A stretch of 64,000 bases of DNA from Lenzites betulinus (lineage: Eukaryota > Basidiomycota > Agaricomycetes > Polyporales > Polyporaceae): contig JABYQU010000012.1 of assembly GCA_022264855.1 (NCBI GenBank), forward strand, positions 124,001-188,000, written 5' to 3'. The position numbers and the translations under genes are program-made. Positions 45,701 to 58,300 of this stretch are shown here, piece after piece; positions within the stretch are counted from its first letter, which is position 1, and every line of letters starts with the position of its first letter. Under the pieces are notes generated by a model. The model was not told the DNA's origin. It was given only the letters and a program-made list of their open reading frames with translations, and made no database searches.

Positions 45701-48700
45701 ATCCTGGCACCCATGCGCGACGCACGCCGTCCATGACTAAACGTCGCACGACCGGCCAGCCGAGACGCTCCCACCCCTTCTCGCCAGCCGGGCTTCTCAC
45801 TCAGTCACTGTCGCGCTCTCGCTCGCCCACCGCGACGTGACGCGCGCGCGCAGCACGCGACCAGCCCTGCACAGGCGATCCGTCCACCATACGCGCCGAA
45901 TCTGGACAGCCCAGCCCACGCCGAGCACCCGGGGCACACCTCCCCAGCGCGAACGAGGACGCGCGACCGTGAACAGTTTGAACTTCCCCGCGTCCCGAGC
46001 AGCACGCCCGGCGTGTCCGCGATCAAGGCACCCGCGATCTCATATACCGCACCGCAACGCTTCTTCGCCCCCCGCGCTGCCCGCATAAGGCAAGCCGCAT
46101 TGGCCACAGTTCCCCTCCTGACCCGCGCTACCGCCGGCTCGCGCGCGCGCATCACCAGTGCACGGTCAGCCCCCTCGCCCGCTTCTCACCGCCAGGCTCG
46201 CTCGAGTCGCGCGTCGCCACGCCGTCCAGAATACCGCACCCAGGCCCCGCGCTCGAGGCCCCCGCTTCACGCCATGATCATCATGCATGCATCACCCCAG
46301 CCAGCCCGCATCACCCCAGCCAGCCCGCAGCCGCCCTGCCGCCCTCGAGATCACTGCCCGTCGAGTGCGCACCCAGGCTCGCAGGACGCATGACCCCGCC
46401 CGCGGCGCCTGCGGGGTCCGCTGACTGCTCCGTGCGGGCGTGCGGGCGCTCCGAGCCTCGTGGCGCGTCCCGTGTCCGCGTCCGTGCCCGGCGACAGTGC
46501 TCGACGCTCCCGCCGCACGACAGGCGCGGCCAATGACCGCATCGCTACGTACGTGGTCGCTGTGGCATTGTGGGGCTGCTGCGCGGGCGCAGGCGGGTCT
46601 GGGCCCCCGGCCGCGTACGTACACGGTACGCGGTGTGGCAGCGGGCGAGCTGTGTGTAGTTCGCCGGGGTGTGGGACCTCTGGGGCGTGCAGGCCCTGCA
46701 GGGTGGCGGTTTCGAGGTCGCGAGCCCGTTGGGAACGTGGCCGTGCGTTTGGCTGGGGTCCACGCTTCTGCGCTGCGTCTGTGACAGCGCGGGGCTTCTA
46801 AGGGCGCATTGGGCCGCCTCCAAGCCTCCCCAAGCCGAGCGTCGCAGCCTCGAGGGTCGGACGCCGCTCGGTCCTCGGACGTAGGCTGCCCAGGCACGTC
46901 CTCGCGCTCTCGCCGGCAGCGCGCAACGCCCGCCGTGCTCGTCGCGCTCGTCAATCGAATGACTACGATGCCATGGATCGATCTTGGTTCCATATGTGCC
47001 GCAGTGCTATGCACCGCCGCCAAATATTCACCCCGCGGGCGAACGACGACGGAGTCGCCGGAGGCGGAAACACGAGCAAGGCCGCGCATGGCCCGCATCG
47101 GTGATTGGCCCAGGTGCGCCGTGTCGTCCCAGCCTCGACCGGTCTGTGGACGCGCAGAGTCGCTAGGCGCCGGCCCATGGAGGGACGAGGCGCGGAGCGC
47201 CGGAAGACGACGGACGAACGGAAGGAGGTGCACGTTCCGGAACGCCTGTCGCTTCCACCTTCTTTCCGTTCCGAGATGGTTCGTGGACGGCGACCGTGGC
47301 GTTTCAGCCTCGCGCTAGGCTGACTGCGCGCGCACGGTGCGCGGTTCTGTGCGGCGACCGACGTGCTTGACAGGCGTATCGCCTTTCTGGCCGAGACACC
47401 ATTGTGATAATACCGCCGGTGTACGAACCGCCGGGACTGGACCCAGGCCGTGCGTATAGACCGCGACGAGGACTGCAGCTGGCAGCATTCGTCACCGTAG
47501 ACGCACGAAGCGTGCCACGGCCGCCCTGCGAACTGCTGGGGACGCCGCGCCCAGAGAGGTACGCCGCTTCCCACTTGCGTCGCAGCCCGCTCTCACACTA
47601 TCTCCGCACGCCCCTCCGCACCCTCCGCCGCCCGTGCGCTCCCGCATCGTCGCACGTCCGTCAAGCACCACCAGCGCACCCCACCTCCACTTTCCGACCG
47701 CTGCCGTCGCGCACCACAGGCTCGCCCGTAATCATCCTTTACTGGCACCACGGCCCAAGCAGCACCACGGCAGCTGTGTACGATCACACCATGCGGGCGG
47801 CGAGCGACAGGCCGCCGCCACGGCGCCAGGACGATCATTCTCCACGCGCACCGTGCAAAACACAAACCGTGGTGGCGCTGTGCGTCCGTGTGTTGATTCC
47901 TCCCGGCTCCTCGACGGCAACAAATTTTCCGTCGTGGCGCTCCGAGCAGCACGGCGTATGCAGACGGCGCGCTCAGACCCGGCCGTCGGCAGCGCGCCCG
48001 CTGGGATGGACTCTCGCGCTGCGATTATCGTGGGCGTGCACATCGATGCTGCAATATACTCGTTGGTGTTTCGGTCGGACGCACGCAGGGTCCCACACGT
48101 TGATATTCGTCGCGTCCACCGGGCGGTCCTCCTCTCCGCGTCTGTCGCCCTGTGCGCGCGCGCGCGAGTCCCATTGACGTCCAGCGTCGACATTCAGAAA
48201 TAATCCGACGTCTGGGTGACGGTTCCTGAGTCTGGCTGTGTTTGATTATCCGCTTGCGTACGGTACGTTTGAAGCCATGCGGTGCCAGGATATTGCTGAA
48301 ACCTCCCAGGCTGTCGACTTAACAGCGCGCTTCGATCGCTGCGAAGGGACGCGCTGGTGCGGTTCGAAATCATAACCATCGACGGTTGCGCTTGCCCTCA
48401 TCACCCCGTCACTTGCTATCTGCTCCAAATGATACGACGGCCCATCCTCGCCTTCGCTGGGGGCTACGTAGGAATAACGGGGACTGAAGCTGCCAATACG
48501 CTGCTGCGTATCAGCACCACGATCAAGAACTGGTGAGCATCCATCGAGGAGAAGGGGCTCTGCAATGCATCTCGTACGTACAAGTCCTTGCAGTCGTAGT
48601 ACGTATCCCCTACTTATCTTCACTGTTCCTCGGGTGTACTCAGAAGTAGCAGTCTTGCATGAATAGCAACACTGCATCCAAACGCGGAAGATGGGCGGGC

Positions 48701-51596
48701 GGGCGTCTACGATGGTAGATCCCGTCTCGTGCGGGACCCCGGAAGCGCCTCCCAGAATCCGCCTCCCCGGGCGTTGTCGACATTCCTCTTGTCACGCCTC
48801 CGCATCCGTGCAAACGCAGATATTCGCACCGTCGCGGAGAGCGATCAGGGCCCGGAGATGTCCACCGCGGGCTTCCAGGCGGATCGGGCCCGCGGCCGTG
48901 ACGGGAGCTCGGAATGCGCCTCCGCGCTCCGAGCCGCACACCCGCGCTGCTGATCTTCGCGTTTGGATATAAGGGACGCGTCGCCCGCGCCCCTCCTCAC
49001 TGCACGGACGCCCCCGGGCTCGCGTTGCAGGCCATGCCCACGGGCAATGTCATGTTTTACGTCTGGCATTTCGCCGGTGCGCGTTGACTGGCCGGTGTTT
49101 AAGTGGCACTGCCGCACTACGTCTTCGCAATTATCTCGGGCTACCGCCTGCTGCATGGTGAGCCCTGCTATTTCGTCATGTAGATCTTTCCGTTCGAGCG
49201 TGCCTCTGATCTGCCATCTACAGAAGCGTGCGCGGTCGCTACGTGGGCGCGCGCCACTGGCATCCCGCGCGTCCGGCTGCTGGGACGGACTCCGTGATAC
49301 AATGCGTACCGTTGCCACGACACGGCGCAACAAACACATTCTGGGCATGATGTCCGCGCGGACGCCGCCAGGCCCCGCTGTCCATCGCCGCCCAGGCCTG
49401 CCCACCGACAATCCTGCGTCGACGGCGGTCCCCGAGCAACGTTAGGCCAGCTCGGGAGACGATCCCGACGAGTAGAATGCGGGGTAACCACCGAGTGCCC
49501 CACATCTACGCTGGGATCTGTAAGCTGTGCCAGCGGTGTGCCCGCGATAACGCTTCACGTCCTCGGCCGCTGCGTCGTGCGCGATGGTGTCGGAGAGAAG
49601 GAATTATCAGGCAGCTAGAAACGTCGCTTGGTGGGTACGTGCGTCTCACAGGCCTTCCTATGCGTCTGTCAACCACACACTAACGTAATTTACCCAAGCA
49701 GAACAGTCTCCCCTGCTCTGGCCGCCGACCTGAGCGGGGCCACGCACGTTCCTGCGGTGCATTTTCGGCCAGACGCGACGGGTTTCGCACCGGACACCGA
49801 TCACGACCAGCACGGCGCGCGTGTCCTTCTCACCGACCTTACCGAGGCGGTATCAGGAAGGGCGCAGATCCCCCCGAACGGGGCGGTATGCTAATATCCT
49901 ATTCGTCTCCCGTCTATTCTGGCGTCACGCCTGGGAGCATGGCGAGCATGGGCATAATGAAACGAAACCGAAGCCCGCGGCAAGGTTCGCCTGTCCAGCT
50001 CTTGAGTTAGGCTATGGCGATAACGGCGTGGCGAAGCTTATACCGCGCGCAGCAGCCCATTATCACCGCTACGCCTGGCGCAAGAATGGCGAGATGCCCC
50101 GGCTACGCTGCCATTCACGACACCCCGATAGCGCAATGATGATGATCACGGCGGCGCTGGCAGCCACCCTCGGACTCGCGGGACGACGCTGGGCGCGCGG
50201 CGCTCCCCGACGCTACAGACTGCACAGTGGATCAACATGGGTCAACGACGCCGCTTATCGCAGGCACCGACGATCGCCGAGAAAGGCAGCGGACCGTGTC
50301 CCGCCGCGGGCGCGGCGGTGCAGCGTGGCGGCGTGCCTGGGTGCGGGGGGCGCGCCCTGCCCGATGCGGCAGATGGGCTCGAAAGTCGACGCATCACGCC
50401 GGCTGCCCGGGGGCGGCGACCGCGATGGGCCCTGCGCGCGCAGAGATAAGCTCGCGCGAGCTGTTGCGCGGTGGGTGTTCGCGACCGTTCGGTGCGTCTT
50501 CCGGTCTTCTGGCGCTGCCTAGGCTCCTTTATTCTGGGTCGCGTTCGCTGCAAGCGTCCGCCGCCGGGCGGCGATGGGCGTCGCTTGCTGCTCTTGATAG
50601 GGAGAACTCGTCGCGAACAATGGCGGGGGTTCCAGACGGGGCATCTTTGTCCTGCTTATTGGTAGCTATATCTAAACTGGTCTCTGGCTGTCGTGTTCGT
50701 GTCATGTCGTTGCCCACGGTCGGCGTGCATCTCCCCGGACGGCAGCGCTACCATGAATATCACGGCTTTGACCATGCCTAAGCTTGTTATCACTCGCCTT
50801 CACAGTCTGCGCGACTGTGCGAAGCACCCTCGACTGTCAAAGTGAAGACCCGCCTGTCGGCGTGGGTGGCCTAAGCTTCCTCTTACTGCGACACAGAGGT
50901 AAGTCCGCTACTTCAATTCAGGCATTGGATCGCTGTTTATCATCCAATTATGAAGTAGATCGTGTACGCGCCTGTCGGACACTTGAATCCAGAAGCCTGA
51001 ACGTCGTACTGGCATTGGAAACTGGCGCTGTGGCGAGACACGCAAAGGATCGCCCTGAGGCACCACTTCGAAGTGGTCGTATCCACCGATAGCACGAATA
51101 TGCTGGCACAGAAGTCGTCATGTTGGGCCCGCGGCAGATAGTACTCACCCGTATGCCTGGCCAGTAGTCGTTGTTCGACGGTGGAGTCGAAGACCCCGAC
51201 GTTGATACAAGAACCAGCGACCGGACCCTGATTATTGCCGTGGACTTCAGATCGACACAATTGTAGAAGCACCACTTGGTGACTGGTGTCGTCTCCATAC
51301 GCAGATTAGATCTCCAGAATCCGCCGCACCAAATTGAGCCCCACCTAGGACACCCACAGAATACTACACAGTAGCAGGAGGCCCCACTTATTGATTGGCA
51401 CGGTCTCCACAGACAGCAGAGATCTTCAAATCCGGTCCCCGAGCCTCCAAAGCGGTGCCTACTTCTATCTAACGCACCAAATGGACCTCCACGCAAGGCA
51501 GCTGCAGGGTCCTACTTGGCAGGACCAAAGGGTGGCGGCGCCCTGAACCGCTTGACCCAATTCTGAGCCACGATTTCCTACACGCCACCAACACCG
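42736..51596. other. 8.9-kb GC-rich stretch with no recognisable gene
   Basis: Long overlapping frames occur on all strands, as expected at this GC content. None shows domain motifs, a believable start with TATA, or linked splice sites. CpG remains plentiful, so it does not look stripped by repeat-induced mutation. From about 50.8 to 51.6 kb composition is closer to average, but I still could not build a gene. A small tandem repeat lies at 46289-46326. It may be old degraded transposon or simply non-coding DNA. Confidence 0.5.
46289..46326. repeat. 19-bp unit repeated twice in tandem
   Basis: GCATCACCCCAGCCAGCCC at 46289-46307 is followed at once by an identical copy at 46308-46326. A third partial unit is not evident. 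Minor local duplication. Confidence 0.8.
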
Positions 51597-52475
51597 TCAG
51601 TACATCCACCCTCCGCGCACGCCGCCACGCACCTCATCATAGCAAACCTTCCAGCTCGGGCGCGCCTTATTCAACGCCAAATACTCCCTCAACCGCTCAA
51701 AGCGCGGCTCCTCCAGCGCCTCAAGCATCTTGCCGCCGTCGATATCGCGGTACGCCCCGCGCCCTGTGCGTGCCGCGACCTGCAGCGCGACGACGAGCGG
51801 GACGAACGCCGCGTCCGCGATAGACCAGTGCTCGCCCAGGACGTACCCCGCGGGCGGGAGGCGCGCCTGCAGCTCGGCGAGCAGCGCGAGCGCGGCCGCG
51901 CCGCCGTCTGCGCCGGTGAGCAGCGGGAGCAGCGCGTCGCGGTATTTGTCGTCGAGTGCGGCGATGAAGGCGCGGGCGTGGGCGCGCTGCAGCGGGTTGG
52001 TGGGGAGGAGGTTGGAGGCGGGGTAGAGGTCCGCGATGAATTCGAGGAGGATGGCGGACTCGGTGAGGACTGTGGATGAGAGTGAGGGTGAGTTGGGGGG
52101 TGATTCGGGGCCGCCGTACACAAGGGCGGGCACCTGTGTGGGATAGGTTGGTCGTTGACATAAGGAGATGGATGGGCGTGCGTGCTTACCTTGCCGTTAG
52201 GGTTAATCTTCTCGACGTACCACTCCGGCCGCTCGTCAAGGTCGAAGAAGAACCTCTGGTAGTCCGCCTTGGCCTCCTCGAGCGCAAGGCTTACCTGCTC
52301 ACGAGGACTCCTTAGATTCTGGTGCGAGTGAGAGCGGATGATACGTACTCGAGCCGCGTAAGGTGAGTGCTGGAACACAGGGTGAGCACCATAGTTGAAG
52401 CGTTTTCGGCAAACGAATAATCATACGCACAGGACAGCCATACAGGAGGATGCGCTGCGGCCTTCCGTCGGGCAT
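51597..52475 (-). CDS. glutathione S-transferase
   Basis: Four exons: 52475-52431, 52369-52349, 52294-52190, 52133-51597; 235 residues. The N-terminal thioredoxin-like domain reads RILLYGCPHSPYAARVSLAL, with a Cys/Ser-Pro-Tyr active-site region, then FFDLDERPEWYVEKINPNGKVPAL (the cis-Pro loop) and LTESAILLEFI (the ES glutathione contact). The C-terminal helical domain has YVLGEHWSIADAAFVPLV. It conjugates or reduces electrophiles with glutathione in the cytosol. The Cys in GCPHSPY suggests an omega-like or related fungal class; class assignment is tentative. The start at 52475 comes from a short first exon; nearer starts either break frame or lose the first beta strand. Exon 2 is only 21 nt. 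Confidence 0.9.
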
Positions 52476-52887
52476 TGTTCTTACCCTGCTTCTTCAGATG
52501 TCAAGAGTTCTAGCTCGGTGAGTACGCGAGTACTAGAGTGCGGATGATGTCGCACTACTCACACTCTCCTCGATCTTTATATCAGTCTCCCGGATCCGGT
52601 CATGGGGTCGGCCTACATCTGCCTGTGCTCACGGCAACCAGCTCAGACACGACGATGCTACTTGTCAGAGCGCGAAGCCCGATTGGTAAGAGAGAAACGT
52701 ATACCGTCGGGCGCATCTGGCGTCTTTGAATAAGGGATGCCCGGGGATCTCAGTACTCAGTCAGCTCCCACCGGCGACTTAGCCCCTTCTCCCGCTCTCG
52801 TCGCATCTTCCGGAGCGGCGCCTCAGTACTTTGGATCTACCACGGTCGACGTCAACCACGTCCTCTAGCCCGCGAGCGTTCCTGAGC
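52476..52887. other. intergenic between GST and tRNA
   Basis: GST promoter and the tRNA 3' flank. No gene seen. Confidence 0.5.
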
Positions 52888-52891
52888 AAAA
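52888..52891 (-). terminator. Pol III terminator of tRNA-Ala
   Basis: A run of four T on the minus strand, three bases after the discriminator base of the tRNA. Confidence 0.6.
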
Positions 52892-52894
52892 CGA

Positions 52895-52974
52895 TGGACG
52901 TTCAGGGGATTGAACCCTGGACCTCACGCATGTTCGAATGCAAAGCGTGCGCGCTACCACTGTGCCAAACGCCC
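52895..52974 (-). tRNA. tRNA-Ala (anticodon UGC) with 8-nt intron
   Basis: Folds as a full cloverleaf: acceptor GGGCGTT with AACGTCC (one G-U), D arm GCAC...GCGC, anticodon stem CACGC with GCGTG, T arm CAGGG-TTCAATC-CCCTG, discriminator A. The loop holds TTTGCA then an 8-nt insertion TTCGAACA before position 38, the canonical site of eukaryotic tRNA introns. Anticodon TGC reads GCA (Ala). No CCA is encoded. Box A and B sequences are in place (TGGCACAGTGG, GGTTCAATCC). Confidence 0.9.
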
Positions 52975-53253
52975 GCTGGAGGTTAAAGCGGCCGCGACGA
53001 GCCCGTCCTGGGCGGTTGTACGAGATTCTTGAAGTATTCATAAGTCCTCTACGTAGATCGGTCAAGCTTCCAAGAGTGCGCATGTATTTCTAAAGCATGA
53101 GCTAGTATGTAGGGTATTGTTCAAAATTCGTACTTTTGCCGTCTCGGTCGTCCGTCATGCGCCGTAACGGCAAGCCATATATCGCGCGTCCTCCTCCATC
53201 TCCATATCCCCGTTCCACTCCCCCATCCTCTTCATAATACCCGTCGCGAGCAC
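52975..53253. other. intergenic
   Basis: Between the tRNA and the 3' end of the phosphotransferase gene; nothing recognised. Confidence 0.5.
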
Positions 53254-55037
53254 TTACTGATTCTTGTTCACCTTCTCCGCGTCGACCCACTCGCCCGTGC
53301 TGTCCTTCTTGCGGACGGTGAAGCACGCGATGCCGAGGAACTCGGTGATGTCGTTGATGACGAGGTAGCAGAAGCGCGCGTACGAGAGGAAGGTGACCGC
53401 GAGTGTGATGTATACGAACAGCGCCGTGCGGGGCAGCGACGACTGGATGAGCGGCGGGCTATTGCGACGTTCATGCGTCAGCATATCTATGGACACTAGG
53501 GATCAAAGCACGTACCGGTTGATGAGCCGGGGGAGGTTGGCATCGATCGCGCCGACGATGCTCCAGACCCACATCGCGTCCCACCATGGGTACGGCTGGC
53601 GGGTGACGTGCGCGAGGATGATGCGCGAGACCTGGTGCGCGAACTGGAGCCCCCACACGCACAGGAAAGGCACGAAGAGCGCGGAGTGCAGGATGCGCGA
53701 GTCGTTGAACGCGGGCGCGCTCAGCCATGCGACCTCGAGCGCGACGGAGATCGGGAACGGCAGCAGGAAGAGCAGCGGGCGGAGGGGGCCCTTGCCGGAC
53801 GCTCTGCGTGCCTTGTATACGTTGCCGCAGCTATCATGAAGGACGGCGCTGTGAGTGAGAGGAGGAGTGCGGTGGAATCTGGTGGGCTTACCTGGTGATG
53901 ATGTTGAAAGCCAGCCCGAAGCCGCCGAACACGAAAAATGCGTCGTTGAGGCCTAGCCTGGGGATGTACTTGAGCAACTGTTGCACGATGGGGTATCCTT
54001 CTAGTCTAGTGAATGCGAAGAAGTCTTTGTCCCAGAACTCGGGGCCTGTGGCGAAGATGAGCCGACAATATGGGATCCAAATGGTATAACATATACATAC
54101 CAGCAAAGCCAGTGATCGTATAAATTAAAACGATAAGTAAGATGCCTTCCACAGGCCCCGAGAAGACACCGAGGAAGAGTTGACCTAGGGATAGTGATCA
54201 ACATCTAGCAGCATTATGTTATACTAAGATGCGACCTACCAGTGTGGTACTCCTCCCAAGTTGTCAAGTAAAAGTTTCCTAGCGTCGCAACTTGAGAGGC
54301 GACGGTCCACCACGACCTCCCAATGTTGAGCGCACGAGTGCATAGAATGACCTCAAGCTAGCGTCTGCATGTAAGCCCAAAGCTTGATCGCGGTGGAGCG
54401 CGGTTTGCGTACAGTGGTGTTTAGGGCGTCGCATCCATGATCGAACATCTCGCCCAGGGGTCCTGCCATCCCCGTGCGCCGTGCTTGTTTACTGCATCAT
54501 GTTACGTCAGGACTGCTGCGCTATACGAGGGAGAAACAGAATGGCGTACCCATCGATAGCATCCAATGTTTGGTAGAAAAACAGGCCTGCCGCCCATCTT
54601 TCCTCCGCTATCAGCGCATGCCCGCCACCCCTCTAATAGATAAACCGACGCACGTGAAGTATATCCAGTTCGGTGGTCCATCCGCGCCACCTTTCTCGGT
54701 CAAAAACTTGGGGTCATAGTACAGGAGCGTAGCAAAGTTTGCGAGGACGAGCGAGAGGCCCGTCAGAGTGATCTTCGCGAGGGGTAAATTTCGTGCCTGG
54801 CCAGTGGCCACGAGGAAAGGGTGCGTACGGTGTTTGGCGCTACCCAGGTGGGCCAGAGGGTCACGAACCAGTTCCAGAATGGCTGGAGGAGGTACTGCGA
54901 CACGAGCGATCTGTGCGAGGGATGCCCGCTGTCAGCGAGGGGCAGGCGGGGTGGATGATGCCTGGTGCTGACTTGTCTACGCCCTTGTAGGAGTACTTCT
55001 TGAGGTTGTCGAGCGCGCGCTGTGGCACGTATCCCAT
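53254..55037 (-). CDS. cholinephosphotransferase / ethanolaminephosphotransferase (CDP-alcohol type)
   Basis: Last step of the Kennedy pathway: CDP-choline or CDP-ethanolamine plus diacylglycerol gives phosphatidylcholine or phosphatidylethanolamine in ER/Golgi membranes. Ten exons: 55037-54973, 54910-54829, 54772-54654, 54597-54550, 54491-54413, 54357-54240, 54184-54101, 54045-53892, 53830-53516, 53458-53254; 422 residues, near the usual ~400. The CDP-alcohol phosphatidyltransferase motif DGx2ARx8Gx3Dx3D is perfect (Asp104 to Asp126: [20 protein letters not shown], then GCD) and spans an intron. N terminus [18 protein letters not shown]; several hydrophobic helices; C terminus [19 protein letters not shown], as in CPT1/EPT1. 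The two activities cannot be told apart by sequence here. Confidence 0.94.
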
Positions 55038-55391
55038 CGTCAGAGAATTAAGGAGAATATACAGGGGTACAGCGAGAGCACAAGCCAGACACGACAGCAA
55101 GAACGAGAGCGGAAGGGCTCAAGTAGCCCTAGATGGCAGACGGCAGGGTCGTCTCGCGCTACGTCACACGCACGTGCGCCACCGCGTCCACAAAATCTCA
55201 TGCTTGTCCGCACTTCACGCGTCCGGAGTGAGCACAGCATGCAGTGCGTACAGAACGCCCAAGGAGGTAGCCGCAAGCCCTGGTTACAATGCAGCTATAG
55301 GATATTCGAGAGCGGGAACAATACACGCAATAAGCGATGTGTAGAATACATCTGCCCTCTCCCGTCCGGTCCTGCCAAAGCATCTCGACAT
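55038..55391. other. intergenic
   Basis: Promoter of the phosphotransferase gene and 3' flank of the transcription factor. No gene seen. Confidence 0.5.
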
Positions 55392-58300
55392 CTAGAACCC
55401 AAGCTGCTCGACGAACGCCTGCCACGACGCGTCCAACATCGGCGTGCCCGGTGGAGGGTGGAGCGCCGCATGCATCGGATGCGTCCAAGGGTCGTGCTGG
55501 ATCGCCAACAGCGGATTCAACGTCAATCCCCCGGGCAACACGTCCCCCGGTTGCGCACCCGCACGACCGCTCGGCGGCGTGTTCGCTGGGGCGGTGGCAG
55601 CGGCGGCGGCGCCAGTGGCGGGCGGCGTGAAGTCGAAATCGGGGAACAAAGGGAACTCCGCCTGCTGCGGGTTCGGGAACGCCGTCGACGGGAAGTCGAG
55701 GTTGAACTCGGTCGTGGCGCCGCCCCTGTTCCCGTCGGCGCCCCCGATGCCGTTGACGGCGCCCGCACTCTCCGTATTGTCGAACATCGCGCCGCCCCAG
55801 GGCGTGCCCCCGTCGAACGCGAGCATGTCCTGCATGATCGTCGGGTGGATCATCTCGGGCTGTATTGGCGGCTCGTTCACGCAGGGGCCTGCGGCGTCCG
55901 CGCCGACGCGCTTGCGCTTGTTCGCGCAGCCGTCGCCGACTGGCCTCTCGTCTGTTGGACGGATCAGGTGCGTCTTGCCGCCGAGGCGGTCGAGCTCGCT
56001 GTGGATGCGCTCGGACTCCTCCACCGTCGCGTGCGCCTTGTTCATGGCGTCGTGAGCTTGTTTGCGGAGCTTCCGCATCACCTCCTATACGCAGGGGGGA
56101 ATATGAGACAGAGTATGACACCACAGGGAAGAGGACATACGATGTTATTCGACGCGATTTGACTCTGGCTCGTCGCTTCTTCAAACAGCTCACACTGCTT
56201 ATCAAGCTCCGCGAGCGAGGCCTTCGCTAAGTTTGACGACGGGGCACGAGTCACCATCAAGCACATCACGATCTGTGCAGCTCATTAACACTATGAGCAA
56301 GGTCATCGAAGAAAGAGAGGACGTACGCTGCCTGATAGCGAATGGGACCAGATGGTGTTCAACCTGGAAGCAATCCCGGGAACGGATCGGTATGCGCATC
56401 GCGAGCTAGCGAATATTCGCCATGCAGAGCGGTATATCGCCATGACCGACGGGCCATACTTGTGCCTCAGGGGGTCTTCGGGCATATCGTTCAGGGCTTG
56501 TGAGAAATATGGTCGATGCAGGTTCAACAGAGCTGTATGCAGATATCAGCGATTTAGACGTGCTTGTGGGTGCCATAGAGTTGAAGATGACTCACTAGTC
56601 TCCTTGAGGATTGTCGCAGAGAGGCGTTGTACGCACAGCGCTGTTGTCGGCCCAGGCTCTTCGACGGCGCCGCACTGCACGCGAAGCGATGAAGGAACGG
56701 GGAAGTCGCGAACTTTGCGGTCGAGGTCCATCACCTTCGCATACCCAGGTTGCTTCGCGCCGAATGCCGTCGTCATAATTGAGTATAGTAGCTTGGTATA
56801 CTGCCAGGTCCAGACATGAACTAGCGTGTTGGAGTGAGTGATACAGTGCTTGCGTTAGCAATGAGAACAGAAACTTACAGCCGGCTTCTCGTCGGTCTAT
56901 CTCGCTGCACATGGGGTCGGGCTCCTTGGGCATCTCGCATTCGACAAAGTCGAGGTTTATGCTTGGGGGGCGCCCGAAGCCGAAACTCTTGAGACGCGAG
57001 GTCAATAACCGAAGCATTACCCTTGAGGACTGGGGTATAGTTTACTTACCAACCACGTGTCCTGCACGAACAGTTGCCAGAAGACCTGGTTCCGCTTGAT
57101 TGAGGCATCTTCTCCAAGGCGCCATCTTGAACTGCTGACATCTATGTGAAATGTTCAGCTAACTGCTGACGATTATGCATTATACGATATGGACATACGC
57201 AGCCCAATCTGCAGGAAGCTGAGTGAGCATGACGACGAAAACAAGCAGAGCAATCGCATGCTCACGCTATGCCCGAGTTTCACTGCCTGTCCAATTTGCA
57301 TCCATGCCTTATGCGAGCCTGTGTGCGCCGGCTCGCAGTCGCTCATCTCGAGATATTGTGTCATGTAAATCTACATCGCATGTGAGTAGGGCTGTTCGGG
57401 GTGTTAATTGAGGCGTACATACCATCGCCTGGATCGCCGTAAGAGTCGTGTCGTGTGCCGGAGGGGCGAAGCGCAGTGCGATACGGGAAAGGAGATAGTA
57501 CTCATGCGCTTCGACAGCATACGGCGGCGTGTTCTGATCGAAAAGGGTCGCCAGAGCATAGATGATCCAGAGCAGGGACATCGAGTGGAGAAGGGCAACG
57601 TTGCATGCATCCCCCCTTGTAAGATATGAGCACGGATATGAGGGTCGTGTGGAAAGATGCTCACTGTGGTGCGTGGTAAATGACGGAGATGATATCGTCA
57701 AAGACGTATTTACGCGGTAATGGGTACCACCTGCGCTAGAGATAAATGCGCCTGACCACGGACCACGATAGACGTACACTTACGCGAACTTCCCGAAGTC
57801 AAGGAATGTTTCGCATAGCTGACACGCTTGGGATAGCGGCGGCAACATCTTCATCATTTCTGTTGCAATTTCGCAAGAGACAAGTGGGATGTCGAGTTCC
57901 TTGTTAGCTTCGTCCACTAGTGCTTTGTTCAAGCGTGGCAGCTGCAAGTCGTTTGTTGACAGCCGTTCTGGAGCCTACACGAGCATAAATCTCCGACATA
58001 TATTAGCATGGTGACCATGCAACCCACATGGATAAGGTACTATGGGGAATTCAGTATGCGAGTTCCCGCTGTTCAAGCCAGACATACCTCTGAACGAGAT
58101 GTTTGCCCGAAGAACCGAGTCTCCCCCCGCAGTCCCAGTGTCAGCGTGCCTGTGGACGGAGTGAGTTATACGATTACACACTCGGGACGTGACCAACCGA
58201 ACGCGTCCAAAACATCTTCTTCGTCCGCTGAGAGGACAGGCCCATCCACCGGTGAGCCGTTCATCTGAGAAGCCGGAGAATCAGAGGAATTGCTGCTTCC

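Noticed and set aside
46292..47233. 313-codon minus-strand frame
   Set aside because: Rich in Arg/Pro/Ala as expected for GC-rich non-coding DNA; overlapping frames on the other strand are equally long.
51040..51560. Possible small spliced gene in a normal-GC stretch
   Set aside because: Several frames and splice-like sites exist, but no chain gave a consistent protein or known family.
52378..52400. ATG near 52393 as GST start (MVLTL...)
   Set aside because: It is out of frame with the HSPYAARV segment; a 45-nt exon starting at 52475 gives RILLYGCPHSPYAARV in frame.
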